A stretch of DNA of 64,000 bases, taken from Rutidosis leptorrhynchoides (lineage: Eukaryota > Streptophyta > Magnoliopsida > Asterales > Asteraceae). Positions 23,457 through 35,692 of this stretch are shown piece after piece. The DNA is taken from assembly GCF_046630445.1 (NCBI RefSeq), contig NC_092341.1, positions 27,356,001 to 27,420,000 of the forward strand. Direction: 5' to 3'. Numbering within the stretch: position 1 is the stretch's first letter; each line of letters opens with the position of its first letter. The translations under genes were made by a program, and so were the position numbers. The notes beneath the pieces were generated by a model. The model made no database searches, was not told the origin of the DNA, and worked only from the letters and a program-made list of their open reading frames with translations.

Positions 23457-24390
23457 CTACGATAAAAAAGAATCTAGATTCAAAGGTGAAGGTAGTGGTA
23501 GAGAAGTTGTGATTCTATGACCGTTAGGCCGACCAACCGTTGGTGATGTCAATGACCATTTCTCAAAATCCGGTGAACCACTAGACGAGGAGCTTGACCT
23601 GCTCGACCGACTAGACAACTTCTTCATCTCACCTTCATTATGCACTTTGTCATCTTCAATTCCAACTTTAGTTGAACTTATACTCGCCGGAATTATACAA
23701 TTGCACAAAAAACCTACATACATCATAAAAGCCTTTTCAAATTTTAACAACTTATTAACTCAATCTAAGCCTTAATCATTAGCACCCAATGTTGATAACT
23801 TTGCTTACCAATTTTGGCTAGGCGATTAATCCAACTAGGGATCGAGTTTCCGGTTAGTCTAACACAAACATCGTTACAAAAATGGTTACAATTTTTGGTA
23901 ATGAGATTATATGAAATCCCTTTGTAACCTTCACCAAGTTCTTCCATAATTCCTCTAACGTCACTTAGATTTTTATCGGTCCATCCGATTAAAATCTGTT
24001 TCCTGAACGAAAACCCTTCACATTGTTTCGGTTCTCCTTCAAATATTCCTGTCGTTGCTTGTTCATGACATCCAAATGCGTACTCAACTCCATGAACTAA
24101 AACCATAGAAATAATAAAAATATTACAAAATCAAATATAAAAAAGGTGATTAACGACAACTTTAAGGGCTATTGTTAACTGCTTTTTAATAGCTTCAAAC
24201 AAACATTTAGATGAAATTGTTTAACTGATTGATTCTTGATGGAGAGATATAAACCTTGGACACCAGAATGATAGATACCGAGACCGAGCCAATAAGCGTA
24301 ACCGTTCATGGAGGTGAGATCGTATACATTGAGGTACACCGGAACTGATCCATCTTTCAGATACTTTTTTGAGTTTCCTCTGCATAACAT
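23457..24390 (-). CDS. PPPDE thiol peptidase, DeSI-like
   Basis: Three exons on the minus strand, 24390-24255, 24096-23809 and 23713-23457, with GT-AG borders, give 226 residues. The start MLCRGNSKK agrees with plant homologues such as At4g17486. The PPPDE fold covers about residues 16-145: VPVYLNVYDLT, then GIYHSGVQVHGVEYAFG with the catalytic His at 41, and TKNCNHFCN with the catalytic Cys at 115. Both catalytic residues are present. The family includes deSUMOylating isopeptidases (DeSI-1) and related palmitoyl-thioesterase-like enzymes, so the exact substrate is not known from sequence. After the domain comes FLCNCIIPAS and a serine-rich tail (SSRSSRSSSSSSG) without predicted fold. No signal peptide is evident. 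No breaks are seen; it looks functional. Confidence 0.93.
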
Positions 24391-24820
24391 TTTTTGAAAG
24401 TTTGATAAGTAATTGGATAGAAGTATTAAAATAGATATACTACGGCAAATATGTAGCTTATATTTTGCTTTTATGGCGGGCCACCAGTATACAGTGTCAC
24501 ATTTTTACAAAATGAATGTTTTTTTTAATAAAATAACCATAACATTAGAACAAAGTCTTTTCATCTGAAAATAATAAAAACGAACACGGGTACAATCGAA
24601 ACCACAAAAGACTGCAAGGCTCGAAAGCATAAAACGAACTTTAAACACTAAATAATGAGCAAATGCTAACTACACTCGAACCTTGAGCAACCTAAACAAT
24701 GCAACGATACTCGAACATAAACAACTATAAGTGCCAATACAAAAGACCAATACGAAACCAACACAAGATGAACTCTAATAAACAGAACGAAAACGCCCGA
24801 CTAAACTACCCGGCAACCGA
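24391..24820. other. Upstream region of the DeSI-like gene; 3' side of orphan exon
   Basis: 24391-24500 is likely 5' UTR/promoter of the DeSI-like gene (minus), without a clear TATA box. 24560-24820 would be the 3' UTR of the orphan exon that follows. No other signal is seen. Confidence 0.3.
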
Positions 24821-24991
24821 TTAACCTTTTCGAGTCTTAATGATCGGCTTCACAATTACCATGTCAACATTCAACCGATTAAATTTCTTACCCGCCCAAT
24901 TTTCAATCGTATACAAGGAAACATTTGTCCAAGAGCTATCAATTATGATTCCCGACACGGAAGGAGGGATCGATCCTTGCTTCTCAAGGCC
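24821..24991 (-). CDS. Orphan last exon of an unknown gene
   Basis: After a canonical acceptor (TTTTTTTAG|GGC) a 56-residue frame runs to a stop. It begins GLEKQGSIPPSVSGIIIDSS, continues WTNVSLYTIENWAGKKF and ends KPIIKTRKG. Composition looks coding and there is no interruption. No upstream exon could be found on the minus strand up to about 25.7 kb, so it is either a gene fragment or the last exon of a gene with a long intron. I do not recognise the family. Confidence 0.35.
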   Translation of the reverse strand, partial: GLEKQGSIPPSVSGIIIDSSWTNVSLYTIENWAGKKFNRLNVDMVIVKPIIKTRKG

Positions 24992-25007
24992 CTAAAAAAA
25001 ACTAACA

Positions 25008-25119
25008 TTTCGATAAATCATTGTATATCTGTTTAAGAATTATTGGAGTATACGTATTAAAACCAACTTTCGATAAATCATTGTATATCTGTTTAAGAAT
25101 TATTGTAGTATACGTATTA
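25008..25119. repeat. 60-bp tandem duplication
   Basis: The stretch from TTTCGATAAATCATTG to GTATACGTATTA occurs at 25008-25059 and again at 25068-25119 with one difference. This is a recent local duplication. Confidence 0.85.
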
Positions 25120-26301
25120 CTTTAGTTAGTAACCAATAATGTTAAAAGTATCTTTTCAGAGTTTTGGATTATTTAAAGAAACTACAAATTGATCAAACAT
25201 AATTTGGTTCGTTAAGCAAAAAGTAAGAGGATCATTATAATCTGTAGTGGAGATGGAGAAATGTGTTGTTAATCATGTCAAGGTGGAAATCACTGATCTT
25301 AATTAATAATCGAGTATGTTATAGTGGTGTCAACTTGGGTTGACGTGGCTTCAAGTTAAAAATATTACCTTAATTTCACACATTTATAAATTTATTTCTT
25401 TATAAACAAAAACTAAAATATTTCATCCGTTCCATTATACACTTTACTACTCCGTATATGTTTGTCCATAAAAAATTGTCCTTTACTTAAAATAATCATA
25501 AAAATTCACTAATGTGTCAATCATACCCCTCTATTATTAGGTAGATAAAATTACATATGACAAGTCAACTCACACAATTGATGGTAAATGATAGGTAAAT
25601 TGGTCATTTCAATCTTATTTCTTAAATAAAAAAAAATTTAACCCGGACATTTAATCTGAGACGATATTCTTTTGATCTCGCTCGCTCTATCTTTTCTTCC
25701 GTTGTTTTCTGTTGGGTAGGAACGATGATGTTGCCGAGGCACCTGGTTGTCTTGGTGTTTGGGTCGGTTTTGACAAATTGAGGTTTCATGGGGTGGTTTC
25801 TCGGGGCTTTTGGGTCACTCGAACGATGGTTGCTAGCCTGTTTCGATGGTTCTCAGTCATTTGGTGTGTTCTTCCGAGTTATCTTGGTTTCAGGAGATGT
25901 CTTCGATTTTCTGGCCTCCAAACGAGTGTTCTTGAGTTTTTCGGTGGGATTTTCTTGAAGTTAGGTTGATGATTTGGCTTGTGCCGATGATGATGGGGTG
26001 TCAATGCTTTCGATGGTGGTGGACATGACGGTCATTTGCAGGGGCTTGGTTCGAGCTCAGTGGCTTTGTTTTCATAGGTTTGGTGCTCAGTGGGGGTTGC
26101 ACTTTTATATTGGATTCTAGTGTTGGTCGATTTTTGTATGGAGTTGTTTTAGTTTGTTCAGTGATTTCGTAGCTGGTTTGGTTGGTTGTTCATTGTTGTT
26201 TATGGTTGATGGTTGGTCAATGTTTGTTGTTTATGGTGAATACGAGTTCTTGTACAACACATCGTTTGGATTTGGACAATTTGTAACCCACTTGATCATT
26301 T

Positions 26302-26303
<2 letters not shown>
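25120..26303. other. No gene recognised; GT-rich plus strand
   Basis: 25120-25700 is AT-rich and featureless. 25700-26240 is markedly G/T-rich on the plus strand with an 85-codon open frame (25712-25969) that matches no family I know. The biased composition resembles the untranslated tail of a retroelement rather than a gene. Confidence 0.3.

Positions 26304-26304
<1 letters not shown>

Positions 26305-26378
<74 letters not shown>
26305..26378. repeat. (AT)n microsatellite
   Basis: About 37 AT units. Confidence 0.95.
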
Positions 26379-26382
<4 letters not shown>

Positions 26383-27072
26383 TGTTGGTTGAATGTGTGT
26401 TAATACACTGAACACTAAACTTAAGTATAATTAACCAAAGTGTAATCAGCCAAATAATATATTTTGATGATGACACACACATACGCATAAGTGATTACTG
26501 ACATCTTAACATAAAACACGCAAGGTCACTAATTCATACTTTATCTTGCAAACGACCAAGTTAAACATAGGTTAAAGAATGAAATTAAAAGTTCAGGTAA
26601 ACACACGGTCGAGGTACGGTCGACCGCATAGTCAACCGTCAAACCCCAAACTGAATTGCAACGCAGTTTTGTGAAAACAAGTTGCACGGTCGCCACCACG
26701 GTCAACCGCAGTGCGACTGCAGTTTCTTCTGTCACCGTTTTTGACCAAATAAAGTTTGACTAGTTTCCGACATCTATAATTCATGAAACCTTTCTCAACA
26801 TGCTTAGAATAGATGCCTTCTTCATACTCAATTGAGTTTTGGTCAAAAAAACACTAATTATGATTAATTACGCCTAATGACATCTTAATGACAAATTAAC
26901 CAAGATTAGGCATAACACATAAGTGTTAATCAACAACTTGTGATCTTAATTCTTATCTAGATATCCTTAGTATGATCATCAAGTACCAACACACTTAAGC
27001 CAATATCACTAGAACAATAATTGCTATTAGAAATGACTTAGTGATTAATTAAGGCTAAATGAAGAACAATGC

Positions 27073-28858
27073 TGTGACGATCGCTCCAAATCCATTTGGC
27101 CGAATACGTCATTCATTGATTTCATTGCGAGGTATTTGACCTCTATATGATACGTTTTATAAACATTGCATTCTTTTGAAAAGGCACACCATAAATGAAT
27201 ATTAAATCAAAGGTTTTCGACATCTGATGATTTCTACATATAAACAATCACCTTATATAATAGTTTACAACAGTACTTCCGTTGACAATGCAGTCTAAAT
27301 AAGGTACATGGTGATGAATTGGTGAATGCAACGTTTTCTTGAAAAATATGTCATGTAAGACTCCATGCACATAGCTTGTCTATCATATAAGCAAACAGCG
27401 GAAGACTTCAAGGGAACCTGAGAATAAACATGCTAACAAGTGTCAACACAAAGGTTGGTGAGTTCATAGTTTTAGTGTTTCGCATAATCTGCATATAAAA
27501 GTGGATAACAAGATTTCAGTTGTTTCATCCAGAAACGTTTATCAAAATATTCTACGAAATTGAGCACCCTGGTAACTAAACTTAACGTATATATAATTTG
27601 TACCCTTTGTATAATCATCTTAATAATACACGCAAACCAACGTGTACGCTTCTCAAATAGCATACGTCCGTTAAAAGGCTAGTGCTCTAGCTCGGACGGG
27701 GATATCAAGCCCTATGGATCCATATACTACTACTCGCGCCCACCAGTTCTTATAACTGGCAGTTACTAGTTACCAAAGCTAAGGGATTTTCGGTTCAAAC
27801 TCAGTGTAGAATTTAGTATGTACTTGTATCCATTGCGTTTAAAATAAAGTGCATGTATTCTCAGCCCAAAAATATATATTGCAAAAGCAATTAAAAAGGG
27901 AGCAAATGAAACTCACACATATAAATATTGTGTATCGGTTAATAAAGCATTTGCATGTATTCTCAGCCCAAAAATGTAGAGAGTAAAAGGGATCATATGA
28001 AACTCACCTTAGCAGCACATACAGTTGTTCATCGTAATGTGACCGAAACTCGGTATATCAAAGAATCGTAGATCTCAATCTAGAGAACATATGTTGGTCA
28101 ATAAATGTCTATCAAGCTAGGTCAGGTCATAGTGTATCACAATCCTAATGCTCGAGATCGACATACAAAAGTTATCCAAAGTCGTTTCAAAAAGTCAATT
28201 TTGACAATAGTTTAACAAAATGAGACGTGCCTTATATAAAGATTCATTTACTCGGTTAGCAATATTTAAAAATTCACTTTATCAATCTCGTAAACAAGTT
28301 GTTTAAATCTTAATTGTAGATTCAAAAGCAATTTCAATTAACGTCAATCATAATTCAGTTGATCATATCTTTTAATCCGTTCATCGAAACTATTCGGTGT
28401 CTAAATGAAAAGTTATCGATTTTTCGCCAGCTTTCCAAAAACATGTATATCATATACCTTTTACCAGTAATATATGGATTTAATTCGTGATTCATTATAA
28501 ACTGTTTAACGACAAAATTTAGCATACAAGCATTTATAAATATATATACTCGAGTACTAGACATGGATACACTATTAATATATAATAGATAAAATATAAG
28601 TACTTACGTATTAATATTGAGATTCAATATTGTAGGAAAGTACGTAGACGTAACGAGATGATAAACACTAGGTTTGATTCATAAATATATCCCTGAACAT
28701 TACCAATAACCTCCTTGGCAATAACCCATAATTTCCTTAGCTCTATCCCGCTCTTAAAACCATTTTGAAAGTGACACACTCATAACCTCGTCGTAGTATT
28801 TTATGTATAATACTAATTAATAATATTAATAATAATAAGATTAATAATAATATTAATC

Positions 28859-28942
<84 letters not shown>

Positions 28943-30000
28943 TAAATATGGAGTATGATATGTATGTGTGTAAGACAGAGACCAAAATGCTTGAGCTTTT
29001 ATAGGTGTGGCCTGATTCTGATGCCCATGCGATTGCATGGGTTTTATGCCTATTCGCATGGCCGTCAGATCCAGCTCACATATTTTTTGTAATTTTGTTT
29101 GTCGACATAATTTAATATAATATATATAATATATTTAATTTAAATAATTAATTATATATTATATTAAATTTACATGCATAGTTGACTTGTAATTTTTGTT
29201 CCGATAAGTCGTACGTCATCACTCGACTTATGTCCCGGTTCCGGTTTTTCGAGTGTCTCTTCGTACGTTGAGAAAACTTGTACATTACGTTTCGCGACTC
29301 GTACCTTTGTCAAAATATAGTCTTAAATTATTCCTAAACTATACCACTCAAAGTATATCTTAAACTTTCGAGTATTTTGGTCATTTACTTCTATAAATCA
29401 TCGTCTCGTTATTTGTTATTATATATATAATAACAGATTATTTTATGACCAAGTTAATATTATATTTAAATATATATATTCAATATTTAATAAACACGTT
29501 TTTAAAATACATAACACAGGTTATTCATATATCTAATTCCAACAGTTAATATTCCTTATTATTGTATGTGTCCAAGTTACGTTATTTAAACAAACACTTT
29601 ATCATTTGTTCCGAATACCGTTAAAAATGAATGATTTCTCAAATCAACGTGGACCTCTCAATAGAGACCCGTAATGATATCATAATCCTTAAGAGACTCA
29701 GTAAATGTCTTTTACTTGAATCGTTTGGCATAATCTTTTAACTCCGTAGTTAAATATATCAATCAGGTAATCAATCAAATAAGATTAATGCACAGTATCA
29801 TATACCCAACACTTAGTTACGTTTTCAAGTTATAGTATATGTATCTATTTACATATAATTATTCGTGCATCATCGTGAATAAACGAAAGGTAATTGAATA
29901 GTTCAAGAATTTTGAGATTCAGTTTAACAGACTTTGCTTATCGTATCGAAATCATATAAGATTAAGTTTAAATTTGGTCGAAAATTTTCGGGTCATCACA
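27073..30000 (-). repeat. 3' LTR of element B
   Basis: TGTGACG...TCATCACA, 2928 bp, matching 33717-36633 almost base for base apart from the length of a TAA tract and a few small gaps. Confidence 0.92.
28859..28941. repeat. (TAA)n microsatellite in 3' LTR of B
   Basis: About 27 units. The copy in the other LTR is shorter, so the tract has changed length since insertion. Confidence 0.95.
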
Positions 30001-30354
30001 GTACCTACCCGTTAAAGAAATTTCGTCCCGAAATTTGAGTGAGGTCGTCATGGCTAACAATAAAAATGTTTTCATGACGTATATGAGTTGATAATTAGAG
30101 TTTTATCACCGTTGAATAATATGGATAACACAATCCAATTACTCGAAGCGTATGAGGGAAGTTATCGTAAAAGAGTGAAATGAAGAATATAGATTCGTCT
30201 TAACTCTTGACATATTAACGATTGATTTTCGTAATTTAAGGAATAGAAAATCTTCATTATCTAAATAAGATTTGATTCTTCGGAATTTAAGGAAATTGGG
30301 ATTTCCTTTGATTAAATGCGTAATCTGCCTCGATTGCTATGTCTGATATTTTGC

Positions 30355-30360
30355 TATAAA
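30355..30360 (+). promoter_or_regulatory. TATA box for the antisense small ORF
   Basis: GCTATAAATTAACCTC followed by a C/T-rich leader (30362-30420) that lacks another ATG before 30440. Spacing would put the transcript start near 30385-30395. Confidence 0.4.
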
Positions 30361-30439
30361 TTAACCTCTTCCGTTTCATTTATTTTCACCACTCCTATAA
30401 TCTTCTTTCTTATTTCATACTTACAAAAGATTTGTGAAA

Positions 30440-30613
30440 ATGCTTCATCCAGTTCTGATTCTTGATATTTTCTTGGCTATCATATCATTCATTCTTCTTT
30501 TTCATCTGCCACCAGAGGAGGTTATTTTCTTCTACTATTACCTTGGGGTTATATTGTTTTTCATTCTCCCGTGTCTTTATATTGCTATACGCATTGATAT
30601 ACACAGTTTGTAA
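30440..30613 (+). CDS. Small two-helix membrane protein ORF, antisense in element B
   Basis: A 57-residue frame starting MLHPVLILDIFLAIISFILL. The first hydrophobic segment (about residues 4-22) is followed by the short loop HLPPEE and a second hydrophobic segment (about 28-50), ending IRIDIHSL. It resembles a small two-pass membrane protein. It runs on the plus strand, opposite to the element's own direction. A TATA box (TATAAA at 30355) lies about 85 bases upstream, with a pyrimidine-rich leader between, as in a normal plant promoter. I do not recognise a family. It could be a captured host gene, a chance ORF in AT-rich sequence, or an antisense gene of this element family. Confidence 0.45.
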   Translation: MLHPVLILDIFLAIISFILLFHLPPEEVIFFYYYLGVILFFILPCLYIAIRIDIHSL

Positions 30614-31199
30614 TTTCGGGGTTGTTTTCGGGCTTTATATTTTCCATTATATTTCGGAGCTTCATGCTTTCGTTTTCTCTTCCCGACTTTAAGTCAAGCG
30701 AATAATGGTTCAAAATTCGTAGATATGGATTTTGAAATGAACATAATTAATGTTCTAAGAAAGAAACGGTAATGGTACAATCTGACTTGTCAAATTACCA
30801 GAATACCTCGAAAAAGACCGAATCATCAAGAAAAATATTTTCTTAATATGTTTAGAGGTTAAATAGAATGAAAGAGTTATGTAACATGGTTCATGATGAG
30901 GGTATGATCTGTGAACCTTTATCACGTTCCATTAGAAACTCAGCATGACTTACTGTAATATAATCACGTTGATCAAGTGTCATTATATTATATTAACTCA
31001 TGCTTCAATTCCCAACATTACTTCAAAACATTTATACTTTAAACTTGAAAGTTTCAGAATTTAGAAACTAAAATAGTTTCTTTTATGGTGTAACACAGAT
31101 ATCGTAAAGAGAAAATTGATTTTCGATAAGAATGATTATGAAATTATCTCCAGAAATATGGAGGATATTTATAATGAAAGATACGATGATATCTTAGAA

Positions 31200-33330
31200 T
31201 TTCTAATATCAGAGGATGATGAAGAATATTGTCCGCAAGGGTTTAGATTCGGAAGCAAGGTATTCGTTAATGGCTTCAACAGATACTGAATCATTTGGAT
31301 TCTTTGAAGACAGGTTTTGTCCTTGTGATTTATCCACAGCCTCTTTCATACTTTGCTCAATCCGTTTTCCAGTTCCAAACTTTCTCTTTTTCTCAGCTTT
31401 ACCACCATACTATTCTTTATCATCAAACTTTTGACTATTAAGGTCGTTTACAGTTTTTGCTGCTTCATCAACATTTTTCCAAAATTCGGAGAACTAGTTT
31501 AGTAGTTTGGGGTGTTTTTCGGAAACTTCACATTCGAAGTATGTAAGTCCAAGAGGTAGACGTTATATGTACACATATAACTGTTGGCATAGACGTGCTA
31601 CAAGATTTCAAAATACTGATTGCTAATTCCTGATAGTTGGTATGGCAATTGCCGTTACAAGATGTGGATGAGTACATGATACGGTTTCAATGAGTATAAG
31701 GATTTTTCGGAAGGTCAAAGATCAATGAAGTTGTTGATAAATTTACTGCTAATGTGGTGGAACATGAAAGGTTCCCCAGTAACAAAAACGTATATGCCAA
31801 AGTTACAAGTCTGAAAGGTCGTCGTTGACTGGTTGAACGGTTGATAATACTGGATACTTTTGGAAAGGAATTGCAAGGTTATTTTCAGTAATAACAATGC
31901 TAAAGGATCTTTCACATTTTTGAAGTCAAAGTATATCTTTGAAAGATGTAGAGATCTAAGAATGATGTCACCCGTTAAATCTTGACTTGGATTCTGATCC
32001 GTCAATATCAGAATATGTAATTGAATTTGTATGGAAACGATTGTATATCGCTGTGAGCATAGTTAATAATTTTTGAATCAAAGTTGAAGAATGTACAGTG
32101 TAACATATTAATTGTGAACTTAAATATTTCCCGGGAATTACCTACCCGTTAAAGATTTCACAAGTAATATTTTGTACAAAAGAATTTTTATTACCGTCTT
32201 TATGAAAATATATGTATGTATATTTTCTTCAGATGTAATACAGATTTGATGAGTTAATATCATATTAAGCTCATTTGATTTTTGACTTGAATTAGAAATG
32301 AATAAAACATTAAAGATTTAATAATCTTTACGGAGTATTTCACTAATGTAATCAATACTCAGTTTTATTGATATTTTCTCAGTGAATCATGTTGGTGCTC
32401 ATGGAACTCTTGCTAACTTCGCAAGGTACGAATGATGTTTTCTAGAAAGTTTCGAATACATCGAAGATGAAAGTATAAAATCAACCATATAATTGAATAA
32501 TATACTTAGTTTATTATGAAATGGAATTCATTGAGTTGGAAACAGAGATTGTAGTTAACGATGGTTAAGTCATTAAAGAAGTATGTACATCATAGCATAT
32601 TAGTAATATGAATTAACCGAGTAGTACCTACCAGTTAAGATTCACACGTAATAACTTGGTACGAAAAGATTTATTTTGATTTCAAAATTCATATATATTA
32701 AATATACATAAAATTTCTTCAGGGGAAATGAGTTAATACTTCATCGGTTATTGTTGCTGGTATTTCTTGGTAACTACGGTGCGTATGACGTTGATGCTCG
32801 TGGAACAGATTGTGAAGTTGAGGTTTGCAATGTGGATGTTGTTGGTGGTGGTAATGGTACTGTTGGTGTTGTTGTCGGTGGTACTGTTGATGCCGGTGAT
32901 GCTGCTGGTGCTTGTAACCTTTGCACCATATTCTCCAAAGCCACTACCCGAGCGCGAAGCTCGTTGACTTCTTCTACTACACCGGGATGATTGTCGATTC
33001 GGACGAGCGGACGAATAAGATTTAGAATGTGAGATAGTATATAATCATGACTAGATACTCTGGAAATGAGAGAGAAAATGGTATTACGAACAGGTTCACC
33101 GGTAAGTGCTTCAGGTTCTTCGCCAAGAGGGCAATGTGGTGGATGGAAGGGATCACCTTCTTCTTGTCTCCAATAATTAAGTAGGCTACGAACCCATCCT
33201 CAATTCATCCAGAATAGATGATGGCTAGTTGGTTGATCCATTCCAGTTACACTTTCTTCAGAGTTCAGGAGAATATCCATATCGGAATAGCTATCGGAAT
33301 TTAAGGAATTTGAACTAGATACGGGATCCA
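31200..33330 (-). pseudogene. Coding remnants of element B (leader ORF and a Lys-rich piece)
   Basis: About 32.75-33.33 kb holds a relative of element A's leader ORF (shared GWVR, LTGEPVRNT and VVEEV motifs). About 31.2-31.5 kb has a lysine-rich coding-like stretch on the same strand (for example SEFWKNVDEAAKTVNDLN). Both look broken, with a few breaks in all. They are probably remains of the gag side of the element. Between and around them (30.7-31.2 and 31.5-32.7 kb) no protein is recognised. Confidence 0.4.
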
Positions 33331-33701
33331 TCTTGTATAATTAGATAGATGATTTTTGATATGAAATAGATTATAGAATTTAGTTTGGTATTCTTCAATA
33401 CATAATTTACATATGTATATATAATACCAAATTCCATAAATCACGGAGAAATTTTCGGAAGATGTCAGGAAAAGTTTACAGTAACAGATACGCTAAGATA
33501 TGAATTTTTGTCTATACACTATTTATACAATCAATGCAGCAAAACGTGTCTAGACTTAAGAATGATAAGCATGTAATTTTCGACAAAAAATGATAAGCAA
33601 AACTTTTAACATGCAGACACGGTCGAAGTCCAGACTTACTAATGCATCTTAACAACTATCAGTTAGACACATTCATGTAAGACCTGGTTCGCTAGGACCA
33701 A

Positions 33702-33716
33702 CGCTCTGATACCAAC
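33702..33716 (-). other. Primer-binding site (tRNA-iMet) of element B
   Basis: Minus strand GTTGGTATCAGAGCG, identical to that of element A, directly adjoining the LTR. Confidence 0.85.
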
Positions 33717-35502
33717 TATGACGATCGCTCCAAATCCATTTGGCCGAATACGTCATTCATTGATTTCATTGCGAGGTATTTGACCTCTATATGATACGTT
33801 TTATAAACATTGCATTCTTTTGAAAAGGCACACCATAAATGAATATTAAATCAAAGGTTTTCGACATCTGATGATTTCTACATATAAACAATCACCTTAT
33901 ATAATAGTTTACAACAGTACTTCCGTTGACAATGCAGTCTAAATAAGGTACATGTTGATGAATTGGTGAATGCAACGTTTTCTTGAAAAATATGCCATGT
34001 AAGACTCCATGCACATAGCTTGTCTATCATATAAGCAAACAGCGGAAGACTTCTAGGGAACCTGAGAATAAACATGCTAACAAGTGTCAACACAAAGGTT
34101 GGTGAGTTCATAGTTTTAGTGTTTCGCATAATCTGCATATAAAAGTGGATAACAAGATTTCAGTTGTTTCATCCAGAAACGTTTATCAAAATATTCTACG
34201 AAATTGAGCACCCTGGTAACTAAACTTAACGTATATATAATTTGTACCCTTTGTATAATCATCTTAATAATACACGCAAACCAATGTGTACGCTTCTCAA
34301 ATAGCATACGCCTGTTAAAAGGCTAGTGCTCTAGCTCGGACGGGGATATCAAGCCCTATGGATCCATATACTACTACTCGCGCCCACCAGTTCTTATAAC
34401 TGGCAGTTACTAGTTACCAAAGCTAAGGGATTTTCGGTTCAAACTCAGTGTAGAATTTAGTATGTACTTGTATCCATTGCGTTTAAAATAAAGTGCATGT
34501 ATTCTCAGCCCAAAAATATATATTGCAAAAGAAATTAAAAAGGGAGCAAATGAAACTCACACATATAAATATTGTATATCGGTTAATAAAGCATTTGCAT
34601 GTATTCTCAGCCCAAAAATGTAGAGAGTAAAAGGGATCATATGAAACTCACCTTAGCAGCACATACAGTTGTTCATCGTAATGTGACCGAAACTCGGTAT
34701 ATCAAAGAATCGTAGATCTCAACCTAGAGAACATATGTTGGTCAATAAATGTCTATCAAGCTAGGTCAGGTCATAGTGTATCACAATCCTAATGCTCGAG
34801 ATCGACATACAAAAGTTATCCAAAGTCGTTTCAAAAAGTCAATTTTGACAATAGTTTAACAAAATGAGACGTGCCTTATATAAAGATTCATTTACTCGGT
34901 TAGCAATATTTAAAAATTCACTTTATCAATCTCGTAAACAAGTTGTTTAAATCTTAATTGTAGATTCAAAAGCAATTTCAATTAACGTCAATCATAATTC
35001 AGTTGATCATATCTTTTAATCCGTTCATCGAAACTATTCGGTGTCTAAATGAAAAGTTATCGATTTTTCGCCAGCTTTTCAAAAACATGTATATCATATA
35101 CCTTTTACCAGTAATATATGGATTTAATTCGTGATTCATTATAAACTGTTTAACGACGAAATTTAGCATACAAGCATTTATAAATATATATACTCGAGTA
35201 CTAGACATGGATACACTATTAATATATAATAGATAAAATATAAGTACTTACGTATTAATATTGAGATTCAATATTGTAGGAAAGTACGTAGACGTAACGA
35301 GATGATAAACACTAGGTTTGATTCATAAATATATCCCCGAACATTACCCATAACCTCCTTGGCAATAACCCATAATTTCCTTAGCTCTATCCCGCTCTTA
35401 AAACCATTTTGAAAGTGACACACTCATAACCTCGTCGTAGTATTTTATGTATAATACTAATTAATAATATTAATAATAATAAGATTAATAATAATATTAA
35501 TC

Positions 35503-35504
<2 letters not shown>

Positions 35505-35561
<57 letters not shown>
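35505..35561. repeat. (TAA)n microsatellite in 5' LTR of B
   Basis: About 19 units, the counterpart of the tract at 28859. Confidence 0.95.
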
Positions 35562-35562
<1 letters not shown>

Positions 35563-35615
35563 TAAATATGGAGTATGATATGTATGTGTGTAAGACAGAG
35601 ACCAAAATGCTTGAG

Positions 35616-35692
35616 CTTTTATAGGTGTAGCCTGATTCTGATGCCCATGCGATTGCATGGGTTTTATGCCTATTTGCCATGCGATCGCATGG
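35616..35692 (-). promoter_or_regulatory. Paired palindromes plus TATA box in 5' LTR of B
   Basis: Reading the minus strand: CCATGCGATCGCATGG (35692-35677), 16 bases, CCATGCAATCGCATGG (35660-35645), 21 bases, then TATAAAAG (35623-35616). The palindromes repeat on a 32-bp period and lie just upstream of the TATA box of the LTR's own transcript. The 3' LTR has the same TATA box (29003-28996) and the proximal palindrome (29040-29025), with the distal one reduced. Confidence 0.7.

Noticed and set aside
18193-24390. DCN1-like and DeSI-like genes as a functional cluster
   Set aside because: Both concern ubiquitin-like modifiers, but they converge tail to tail with 2 kb between and share no signal; neighbourhood by chance is the simpler reading.
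25712-25969. 85-codon frame in the G/T-rich stretch
   Set aside because: Composition-driven (Gly/Val/Phe/Trp from GT-rich DNA), without splice context or family match.
28859-28941. CRISPR-like array
   Set aside because: A simple triplet repeat without spacers, in a eukaryotic genome.
28743-29059. Long Leu-rich and Tyr-rich reading frames over the TAA tract (also at 35387-35680)
   Set aside because: They are translations of the (TAA)n microsatellite in element B's LTRs.
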